Below, one piece after another: positions 1 to 5,109 of a stretch of 5,109 nucleotides of DNA (positions are counted from its first letter, which is position 1; every line of letters begins with the position of its first letter). The DNA comes from an uncultured Oscillospiraceae bacterium (lineage in GTDB: Bacteria > Bacillota > Clostridia > UBA1212 > UBA1255): assembly GCA_902462635.1 (NCBI GenBank), contig CABQCN010000137.1, positions 1 to 5,109 on the forward strand, in the 5' to 3' direction. Below the pieces are notes generated by a model that saw nothing but the letters and a program-made list of their open reading frames with translations, made no database searches and was not told the origin of the DNA. Position numbers and translations under genes: made by a program.

Positions 1-992
1 TGGTAAACCACGATATACCAGCCGTATCCGCCCTCATTATATGTAACCGTAGTGACGACTCCGTCCGCAGAAGCCAGGATGTCCGTGCCATAGGAAGCGG
101 CAATATCGATGCCGTTATGCATTTTGGGATAATTGTAAATCGGATGGATCCGCATGCCGAAATAAGAGGAAATTCTCTTCGTATTTCTCGTAGGCCACAG
201 GAGCTTTCCGTCATAATTGGTCGTATACTGCTCGTATAAAGCTTGCAGCTCGCGGATATTCGCCTCGATGCGTTTCGATTCCTGACGCATTGCTTCTTCC
301 TGCGCTTCCAGGGCGTCCAGCGCACTGCGGCTTGCCTGCATTTTATCCATTGCGACGGCTTCATTGTTCTCCAGCGCGGCAATAATGCTTTCTTTCTCCT
401 TTACGAGCTCCTCCGCGTCGAACTTCATCTGCTCCTGTACCTTTTTTTTGCTTTCGAGGTCTTTTCTCATAACTTCGAGATCTTCCAGCGTCTTGCGGTC
501 GTTCTCCATCATGCGCGCAAACAGCCTGTCGCGGTTCGCAAAATCAAAAATATCCTTGGATTCGGTAAAAAGGCGCAGCGAATCGTACTGCGTATACTGA
601 TACATCACGCGCGCCCGGTTATAAAAAAGTTCAAGCGCCTCGTTATATTCTTTTTCTGTTTCTTCGATTGATTTCTGGAAATCTTCTATCTGCTGGTAAA
701 TATATTCGAGATCATCAAGCATTTTCTGCAGTTCAGAGGCGTAAACCTGCTTCTGTTCCAGGATCTTCGCCATTTCTTCCGCGATCTGCGCGTCGACTTT
801 CTTCTGCGCGTCAATCTGCTGACGGAGTTCGTCGAGTTCATCGCTGATTGCGGATTGCTGGGCCTGGCCCGCGCTGATCTGGTTCTGCAAGTCTTCCGTG
901 CTCGCCGTAAACGCAGCCGCCCCCGTGTTTATGAACATGATAAGTAAAAGAGAAAATATAATTACCAATCGATACGATCGTTTTTTTGTCAT
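1..992 (-). CDS. Secreted coiled-coil M23 family peptidoglycan hydrolase (EnvC-like), 3' end cut by window edge
   Basis: Translating the minus strand from the ATG at 992 gives 330 uninterrupted codons up to the window edge. Residues 1-27 form a signal peptide: a basic start (MTKKRSYR), a hydrophobic core, then an Ala-rich stretch (GAAA at 24-27) suited to signal peptidase I. Residues about 31-260 are charged, Gln/Glu/Lys-rich and heptad-like, as in the long coiled coil of EnvC/PcsB-type wall hydrolases. From about 266 an M23 (LytM-type) metallopeptidase domain begins, with FGMRIHP at 278-284 and the first zinc motif HNGID (H292, D296). The frame stops at GGYGWYIVVY, whose next codon begins CA, where family members usually have His; the HxH ligand pair lies outside. 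The family cleaves peptide cross-links in peptidoglycan, and coiled-coil members are often controlled by FtsEX during division; FtsEX is not visible here. It is transcribed divergently from the SipL-like gene. Family call is firm; exact substrate and division role are inferred. Confidence 0.9.
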   Translation of the reverse strand, partial: MTKKRSYRLVIIFSLLLIMFINTGAAAFTASTEDLQNQISAGQAQQSAISDELDELRQQIDAQKKVDAQIAEEMAKILEQKQVYASELQKMLDDLEYIYQQIEDFQKSIEETEKEYNEALELFYNRARVMYQYTQYDSLRLFTESKDIFDFANRDRLFARMMENDRKTLEDLEVMRKDLESKKKVQEQMKFDAEELVKEKESIIAALENNEAVAMDKMQASRSALDALEAQEEAMRQESKRIEANIRELQALYEQYTTNYDGKLLWPTRNTKRISSYFGMRIHPIYNYPKMHNGIDIAASYGTDILASADGVVTTVTYNEGGYGWYIVVY

Positions 993-1000
993 TTGTGCCG

Positions 1001-1005
1001 CCTCC
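1001..1005 (-). promoter_or_regulatory. Ribosome binding site of the M23 hydrolase gene
   Basis: The minus strand reads GGAGG followed by 8 nt (CGGCACAA) and then ATG at 992. This is a strong Shine-Dalgarno site at ideal spacing, and it fixes the start directly before the signal peptide. Confidence 0.85.
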
Positions 1006-1017
1006 GATAGTTCGGAC

Positions 1018-1046
1018 GATATAAACCGCTCAACCCATATCGTCAA
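1018..1046 (-). promoter_or_regulatory. Candidate sigma-A promoter for the M23 hydrolase gene
   Basis: On the minus strand a TTGACG box (1041-1046, 5 of 6 to consensus) is followed by exactly 17 nt and then TATATC (1018-1023, 4 of 6). This would start transcription near 1011 and leave a leader of about 19 nt containing the GGAGG. A second possibility lies upstream: TTGCAT (1081-1086), 17 nt, then an extended -10 TGGTAGTAT whose TAGTAT is at 1058-1063. The first has the better -35. Both are assigned by eye only, and either or both may be used. Confidence 0.4.
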
Positions 1047-1188
1047 ATTCCTCTAAAATACTACCACATTATGCGCCGCCATGCAACCACCCCTGAAAAA
1101 ATTCATAATTTCACATTTATATTTATGTCATAAATCGAAAGGAAGCAACGTACTATTTAACAGATCCGCGGACCGGCGGAATAAGTAC

Positions 1189-1195
1189 AAGGAGG
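1189..1195 (+). promoter_or_regulatory. Ribosome binding site that fixes the SipL-like start
   Basis: AAGGAGG lies 8 nt before the ATG at 1204. It decides between this start and the upstream in-frame ATG at 1081, which is preceded by GCGCCGCC and has no ribosome binding site. The chosen start gives MLDLIKDYM as N-terminus. Confidence 0.9.
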
Positions 1196-1203
1196 CTGTA
1201 AAA

Positions 1204-2787
1204 ATGCTTGATTTAATAAAAGATTATATGCGGCTCAGCTGCATTTCCAAATCGGAAAGCCAAAGCGCCGTATACGAGTACGACTGTATCATTCCTGATA
1301 TTTTACCGGATATGGCAAAAATTCTTGCTATCGACGCCGCTGCGGGAACTGAGATGATCAGCAAAGGGAGCAGCAGCGCCACCGTAAATTTCAGGATCCA
1401 TTACAAGATCCTCTATATGCCGGATTCCGGCAAAATGGCGGAGGAGCTTCCCGAAACACCCGAGATCAAAGCCTTTACGGCAGTTTCCGAACATACCGCC
1501 GTTCTGGATACCGACATCATCGGGGAGAACACGATCGTACGTGCCGCTTGCTGTGTGGAAAATATCGAATCCACGTACATAAACAGCCGTAAAATTTCAA
1601 TCAAGACGGCGATCCGGATAGATCCCACCATTCTGAATACGAATGAGGAGGGAATTTGCACCGGAATCGCGGGACTGGAAGACGTACAGATGCAGAAAAG
1701 CAGCATCACGCTCAGTACGATCGCGGAAAACACGACCGACACGATCGTCGTCGACGAAGACGTCGAACTCTCCAGCGGGAAAGCGGCGTATAAGGAATTG
1801 CTGCGTACCGACGCGATTCTTGCGGACGCGACGTATACCGTAACGGGGGATAAACTTCAGATTCGGGGCAATCTCGAAATTTGTACGCTTTATATCTCTG
1901 ACGACCGCACGCAGAGCGTTCAGATCATCGAAAATGAAATTCCGTTTGCCCATAGTATCGAAGTCGAGACGATCGGCGACGATATTTTATGGAAAGCCGA
2001 TTTTATTTTAAAAAGTTACAAAGCGGAAATCTGTCAGGACAGCGATGGCGAAAACCGCATTTTACATGTGGAAGCGGAAATTTCCGTAGCGGCCGACGCT
2101 TATACCGCACAGACGTTCGAGCTGCTGAGCGATGCGTATTCCCTGACGCAAAAATTCACGCTGGAAAAAGCGGAGATCACCGGAATGCTCGTAACGGACG
2201 ATATCAGCGGACAGTTCGTACTCCGCGACGCGGCGTCGAAGACGGAAGAACAGCCGGAAATTTCCCAGGTTGTCAATGTTACGGCGATGGTTGGACAGGT
2301 GAAAACGGAAGTGGAAGATGGAAGAGTCAACGCAGAAGGCGAACTCCTCTGCAACATCTTATATATGTCGAACGACAGCGAACAGCCGGCGGCTTCCTTC
2401 CTGGTACGCCTCCCCTTCTCGCAGAGTTTCGACTGCCGTCAGGCCAAAACCGGCATGGAGGCCTGCATGAGCTTCGACATCAACCATGTAAGCTTCAATA
2501 TCATGTCGCCTTCCGAAATAGAACTGAGAATTTCCGTATCCGCAAAGGGGACCGTCGTAAAATACTGCAAATTTACGGTAATCAACAACGTTACACAGCC
2601 GGATGATCCGTATATCGGCGACGAGGAAGAAAAGCCATCGATTTTACTGTATGTCGTACAGCCGGGCGATACGCTGTGGAAAATCGCAAAGCGGTATAAC
2701 GCGCCCGTCGAACTTCTGAAAGAAGTAAATCAGCTCAAGAATCCGGATCTGATCCTGCCCGGACAAAAGCTTCTGATTCCCAGATAA
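1204..2787 (+). CDS. sipL: SipL-like spore morphogenetic protein: SPOCS (DUF3794) repeats and C-terminal LysM
   Basis: The gene encodes 527 residues without a signal peptide or membrane segment, consistent with a mother-cell cytoplasmic protein. Three beta-rich SPOCS/DUF3794-like units can be seen at about 28-115, 185-290 and 345-450. They share a recurring core in which a hydrophobic beta strand ends in a Tyr-containing turn: HYKILYMPD (66-74), LEICTLYISDD (224-234) and LLCNILYMSND (381-391). An acidic linker (about 466-477) leads to a LysM domain at 483-526 (YVVQPGDTLWKIAKRY, ending LILPGQKLLIP). Length and order match Clostridioides difficile SipL, about 520 residues, whose LysM region binds the coat ATPase SpoIVA and is needed to localise coat around the forespore; Bacillus SpoVID is the functional counterpart. 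Expression in the SigE mother-cell programme is expected from SipL, but no clear SigE promoter is seen. Clostridia also carry other DUF3794-LysM proteins, so orthology to SipL is likely rather than proven. Confidence 0.8.
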   Translation: MLDLIKDYMRLSCISKSESQSAVYEYDCIIPDILPDMAKILAIDAAAGTEMISKGSSSATVNFRIHYKILYMPDSGKMAEELPETPEIKAFTAVSEHTAVLDTDIIGENTIVRAACCVENIESTYINSRKISIKTAIRIDPTILNTNEEGICTGIAGLEDVQMQKSSITLSTIAENTTDTIVVDEDVELSSGKAAYKELLRTDAILADATYTVTGDKLQIRGNLEICTLYISDDRTQSVQIIENEIPFAHSIEVETIGDDILWKADFILKSYKAEICQDSDGENRILHVEAEISVAADAYTAQTFELLSDAYSLTQKFTLEKAEITGMLVTDDISGQFVLRDAASKTEEQPEISQVVNVTAMVGQVKTEVEDGRVNAEGELLCNILYMSNDSEQPAASFLVRLPFSQSFDCRQAKTGMEACMSFDINHVSFNIMSPSEIELRISVSAKGTVVKYCKFTVINNVTQPDDPYIGDEEEKPSILLYVVQPGDTLWKIAKRYNAPVELLKEVNQLKNPDLILPGQKLLIPR

Positions 2788-2794
2788 AACAGCT

Positions 2795-3664
2795 TCAGAT
2801 TTGCCTGCCGATTTCTTCTCCCATTTTTACGATCGTTTCGCAATCGTCTCCGGAATTCTCAAGAATATCCGGAGATATTTTTACCCTGTCTTTTTGAAAG
2901 AGTAAAATCACCGTGGAACCCCCGAATTCAAAACGGCCTTTTTCTTCTCCTTTTCGGACAGAAACGGAAGCGCCGTGATAATTGATGATTTTTCCGACTA
3001 TCAGGGCGCCGACCTCCATGTGGATCATGCGTCCGAAATGCTCCGTATCGATCACCGTATATTCCCGGCAATTTTCTTTATAAATCGGCGCATGTTCCGC
3101 AGCAACGGGATTTACGGTATGGAGTACGCCGGGGAGAAACGTATTTTCTCGTTTCACGCCGCCGTCCACATAACAATACCTATGGTAATCGTCTACGGTG
3201 AGCCGGAGCAATACGCACATGCCGCCGCGGTACTCGGCGGCGAGTTTTTCATTTTTCAACAGAGACGCTACGGTATATTCCGTATTTTTGATGGTAAAAC
3301 AGGTGTCCTCCCCGATGGGGAAAGCGGTAGCTTTGCCGTCGCACGGGCTGATCAGGACTTCCGGGCGCAGATCTGCCGGGCGTTTCCCCGCTTGAATCCT
3401 GCGTGTGAAAAAATCGTTATACGAAGTAAAGTTTCGTTCTTCGTACTGGCTCATATCGATTTCGTTCTTTTGTATAAATCTCTTGATAAAGCGTACGGAA
3501 AAGCGGCTCCGCAAAAAAAGCGCGGATAATTTCGTAATCGGCTTTGTGATCAGAAGTCTGATCAGAAGCCGGCCCGTTCTTCTGGTATACAGGGCGCGCA
3601 GGAATCGATCCTGCCCCGTTTCTTTGATAATCAAATTTCCGTTTCTGTCTTTGTACCGCATCAT
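2795..3664 (-). CDS. psd: Phosphatidylserine decarboxylase proenzyme
   Basis: This pyruvoyl enzyme converts phosphatidylserine to phosphatidylethanolamine at the cytoplasmic membrane. The 289-residue product shows the family landmarks: SPCDG at 106-110 (catalytic Asp109), DDYHRYCYVDGG at 158-169 (catalytic His161), HMEVGALIVG at 215-224, and the self-cleavage site FGGST at 247-251. Cleavage between Gly249 and Ser250 would leave a beta chain of 249 residues and an alpha chain of 40 residues starting with the pyruvoyl group made from Ser250. The N-terminal region is basic and hydrophobic (LLIRLLITK at 33-41, encoded by a 10-bp repeat, TGATCAGAAG on the plus strand at 3547-3556 and 3559-3568), suiting peripheral membrane attachment. 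I chose the ATG at 3664, 4 nt after the pssA stop; a second ATG follows at once (3661), and a TTG at 3691 would add nine residues overlapping pssA. The ribosome binding site is weak (GGTAAG), suggesting translational coupling to pssA. Function is secure; the start is less so. Confidence 0.95.
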   Translation of the reverse strand: MMRYKDRNGNLIIKETGQDRFLRALYTRRTGRLLIRLLITKPITKLSALFLRSRFSVRFIKRFIQKNEIDMSQYEERNFTSYNDFFTRRIQAGKRPADLRPEVLISPCDGKATAFPIGEDTCFTIKNTEYTVASLLKNEKLAAEYRGGMCVLLRLTVDDYHRYCYVDGGVKRENTFLPGVLHTVNPVAAEHAPIYKENCREYTVIDTEHFGRMIHMEVGALIVGKIINYHGASVSVRKGEEKGRFEFGGSTVILLFQKDRVKISPDILENSGDDCETIVKMGEEIGRQI

Positions 3665-3668
3665 ATAC

Positions 3669-4328
3669 TTACCGGACGACGATACCGGCAACGATCAGGA
3701 TCCCCATCACGCCCATCACGAGGGTTTCTTTCATCCCGGGTTTTTTGACTTTGATATCCCATACGAATAAAAATGCCACGAGGAACATAATAATGGTGTA
3801 AATCAGATTCATATTCGGAATTTCGATCGGAATCCGCGGCCTGTAACGGTTGACGAGACCTTCCACCGCGAATATAAAGGGGAAGATCAGCGCGGAGGAT
3901 GTGATCGGGAGTCCCTGATAATACTTTCTGTTTTCGTCTGTAATCTGCTGCCGTTCATGCTCCATAACATTAAAATACCCGAGTCGGATGACGCCGCCCA
4001 GTACGAATAATCCGCCTGCGATCATGCTGATCCAGTGTTTATGGCTCATCGTGATTACGATGAACGCAGGATAGACGCCGAAGCAGATGAGATCGCAAAG
4101 GGAATCGATCTGAATGCCGAATTCTTTCGCCGCGTCCGATCGTTGGATCCGCCTGGCGATTTTACCGTCGAACATATCGCAAAAGCCGGAAAAGAGAAGA
4201 CATAAAAACGCGATTTTGATCGCCCACGGATTGCCGCTGCGCGCAACGGACAAATTAGCCATTCCGAACAGAGAAGACAGGAGTCCTATGTAGGTCAATA
4301 TCACTGAAACATTATAATATCCGATCAT
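3669..4328 (-). CDS. pssA: CDP-diacylglycerol--serine O-phosphatidyltransferase
   Basis: This integral membrane enzyme transfers the phosphatidyl group from CDP-diacylglycerol to L-serine, giving phosphatidylserine, the substrate of the Psd encoded next. The 219-residue protein carries the CDP-alcohol phosphatidyltransferase signature: D51, D54, G55, A58 and R59 in CDMFDGKIAR, then G71, D75 and D79 in GIQIDSLCD. These Asp residues bind the metal and the CDP moiety. PssA-type features follow: CFGVYPAF (82-89), RLGYFNV (115-121) and YYQGLPITSSA (136-146). Hydrophobic helices fall at about 7-26, 36-52, 79-93, 99-113, 141-158, 173-190 and 201-218. The stretch between AR and Gly71 is 11 residues, longer than the roughly 8 usual in this superfamily; I believe clostridial PssA proteins commonly have this. 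The ATG overlaps the stop of the upstream gene (ATGA), indicating one transcript and coupled translation. PssA is favoured over PgsA or cardiolipin synthase by these motifs and by the psd neighbour. Confidence 0.93.
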   Translation of the reverse strand: MIGYYNVSVILTYIGLLSSLFGMANLSVARSGNPWAIKIAFLCLLFSGFCDMFDGKIARRIQRSDAAKEFGIQIDSLCDLICFGVYPAFIVITMSHKHWISMIAGGLFVLGGVIRLGYFNVMEHERQQITDENRKYYQGLPITSSALIFPFIFAVEGLVNRYRPRIPIEIPNMNLIYTIIMFLVAFLFVWDIKVKKPGMKETLVMGVMGILIVAGIVVR

Positions 4329-5109
4329 TTCCGTTCACCTTTTTCTTTCCTTTGTTGCATACCGCGCCGCGCACTGCGCCTGCTCGCGGTAATATAAGTG
4401 ATTACCGTAACCGCGGCGCCGATGATGACCAGTACATAATAATTGATTCCCCTGCTGAAAAGCAAGCCCGAAACCAGAAAATTTCCTGTGAAAATTTGAT
4501 TATACATCGTCAAAAAGCCTTCCTCGTTCGCACCGATCCCGCCGGGCAGCGGCAGGATGTCGAGAGAAAGCGTCAGGATCGTCTGCAGCGTGATGATTTC
4601 CAGGAACGAGGTGCCGCTGAGGCCGAAAGATTTGTATACGACATAGGTGATCGAGAAGAAGCACATTCTCTGGAATACGGTAATGAAAAATACGTTCAGC
4701 ATGACGCCGAAATTCGATGTGATGAATTTGGAGCCTGCCTTATACCGACCTATGGACCCGTTTACTTTCGTCATTATTTTTTCTTTGTTTTTGATCAGGC
4801 GGATCCGGGAAAGCAGATTCATACATTTGAGGGTGATCTTCTCCGCGATGACGGGCTTGTAGATCAGCAGGCCGAGCGCGGTGATAAAAATCAGATTCAA
4901 CAGGAAACTGAATATATAAACATACCCCATATAGCCGATATGCACTTTCACAAACGGCAGGTTCAAAAGCACGAGTAGGCCGCTGATGACGATGAGCGCG
5001 ATCTTATAGACCATCGTCACGATACACAAAACCAGAGAGGAAAGGCCTGCGTCCACCCCATCTCTTGCCATCCAGACGACCTGCGCGGGCTGGCCGCCCG
5101 TAGCGGATG
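4325..5109 (-). CDS. LPG-synthase-type flippase-like membrane protein (UPF0104/YbhN-like), 5' end cut by window edge
   Basis: The frame is open from the right edge, giving 260 visible C-terminal residues; the true start is outside. An internal ATG at 5071 is not the start, because the 12 preceding codons contain the family motif SATGGQPAQV (visible residues 1-10), and the second hallmark LPLPGGIGANEEGF follows at 185-198. Both are typical of the membrane domain of lysylphosphatidylglycerol synthase, the flippase part of MprF, and of the UPF0104 family. Hydrophobic helices appear at about 22-40, 37-52, 58-83, 134-158, 166-185, 208-219 and 222-240. The protein ends in a basic tail (RRSARRGMQQRKEKGERK) and lacks the cytosolic aminoacyltransferase domain of MprF, so it is not a lysyl-PG synthase. 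Family members are implicated in moving lipids or lipid-linked molecules across the membrane; the substrate here is unknown. It is the first visible gene of an operon with pssA and psd, overlapping pssA by 4 nt, which points to a role linked to phospholipids. The family call is firm and the transport role is inferred. Confidence 0.85.
   Translation of the reverse strand, partial: SATGGQPAQVVWMARDGVDAGLSSLVLCIVTMVYKIALIVISGLLVLLNLPFVKVHIGYMGYVYIFSFLLNLIFITALGLLIYKPVIAEKITLKCMNLLSRIRLIKNKEKIMTKVNGSIGRYKAGSKFITSNFGVMLNVFFITVFQRMCFFSITYVVYKSFGLSGTSFLEIITLQTILTLSLDILPLPGGIGANEEGFLTMYNQIFTGNFLVSGLLFSRGINYYVLVIIGAAVTVITYITASRRSARRGMQQRKEKGERK
4335..4340 (-). promoter_or_regulatory. Ribosome binding site of pssA inside the upstream gene
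   Basis: The minus strand reads AAAAGGTGAACGGAAATG. The AGGTGA core is 6 nt before the pssA ATG and lies in the last codons of the flippase-like gene. It supports the ATGA-overlap start and coupled translation. Confidence 0.7.

Larger units (their letters stand above)
993..1203. other. Divergent intergenic region
   Basis: This 211-bp gap separates two divergent starts. It contains the ribosome binding sites of both genes and the vegetative-type promoter candidates for the minus-strand gene. The middle part (about 1096-1140) is AT-rich, as expected of a promoter for the plus-strand gene. I could not find a well-spaced match to the sporulation SigE (KMATATT / CATACAMT) or SigK consensus. An open frame runs upstream of the SipL-like start from an ATG at 1081, but that ATG has no Shine-Dalgarno site and the 41 added residues look unlike protein of this family. 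Confidence 0.6.

Noticed and set aside
243..671. Plus-strand open frame of 142 codons
   Set aside because: It lies antisense to the M23 hydrolase coiled coil. Its Phe/Leu/His-rich composition is the mirror of Glu/Lys/Gln codons, and it has no ribosome binding site.
1081..1203. Upstream in-frame extension of the SipL-like gene by 41 codons
   Set aside because: There is no Shine-Dalgarno site before the ATG at 1081, while AAGGAGG sits at ideal spacing before the ATG at 1204. The extension overlaps the divergent promoter region.
1419..1431. Perfect inverted repeat GCCGGA-T-TCCGGC
   Set aside because: It lies inside the SipL-like coding region, encodes ordinary residues (PDSG), has no T tract and its one-base loop cannot form a stable hairpin.
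1741..1770. Repetitive GTCGTCGACGAAGACGTCG stretch resembling a palindromic operator
   Set aside because: It follows from Val/Asp/Glu codons (VVDEDVE) in the coding frame, so no regulatory role is needed to explain it.
1989..2606. Plus-strand open frame of 205 codons in another frame of the SipL-like gene
   Set aside because: It is an out-of-frame shadow of a gene with clear domains, is rich in Arg/Gly from shifted codons and has no ribosome binding site.
2975..3529. Plus-strand open frame of 184 codons
   Set aside because: It is antisense to psd, which carries all its catalytic motifs. No family features are seen in the antisense product.
3547..3568. Direct repeat TGATCAGAAG with a 12-nt period
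   Set aside because: It is a four-codon repeat encoding LLIR/LLIT in the membrane-facing N-terminal part of Psd. It looks like simple codon duplication, not an attachment site or mobile-element trace.
4352..4978. Plus-strand open frame of 208 codons
   Set aside because: It is antisense to the flippase-like gene, whose two family motifs confirm the minus strand as coding.

Overview
The window reads as ordinary chromosomal DNA of a Gram-positive, spore-forming Clostridia member. A Lachnospiraceae-like relative is my best guess, but it is an inference. The reasons are a SipL-like spore-coat morphogenetic protein (SPOCS/DUF3794 repeats plus a C-terminal LysM), strong GGAGG-type ribosome binding sites, mixed G+C codon use, and a clostridial-style PssA/Psd pair. 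No RNA genes, insertion sequences, CRISPR arrays or other mobile elements are visible. Coding density is very high.

Layout. Positions 1-992 (minus) hold the first 330 codons of a secreted coiled-coil M23 peptidoglycan hydrolase, cut by the left edge just before the second zinc-binding motif. Positions 993-1203 are the only real intergenic gap; they separate this gene from the divergent plus-strand gene and carry a plausible vegetative promoter for the hydrolase. Positions 1204-2787 (plus) encode the 527-residue SipL-like protein. After only 7 bp, three minus-strand genes converge on it. In transcription order they are an LPG-synthase-type flippase-like membrane protein (4325-5109, N-terminus beyond the right edge), pssA (3669-4328) and psd (2795-3664). 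The first two overlap by ATGA, and psd starts 4 nt after the pssA stop.

Function. PssA makes phosphatidylserine from CDP-diacylglycerol and serine, and Psd decarboxylates it to phosphatidylethanolamine. The co-transcribed polytopic protein belongs to a family that includes the MprF flippase domain, so a role in moving or handling lipids at the same membrane is a reasonable inference, not shown. The other two genes concern the envelope in different ways: vegetative wall cleavage (M23 hydrolase) and spore coat/forespore encasement (SipL-like).

I looked for an undescribed system and did not find one. The points worth a second look are the flippase-like/PssA/Psd coupling, the terminator-less convergent junction between a sporulation gene and psd, and a few details of start sites and motif spacing.
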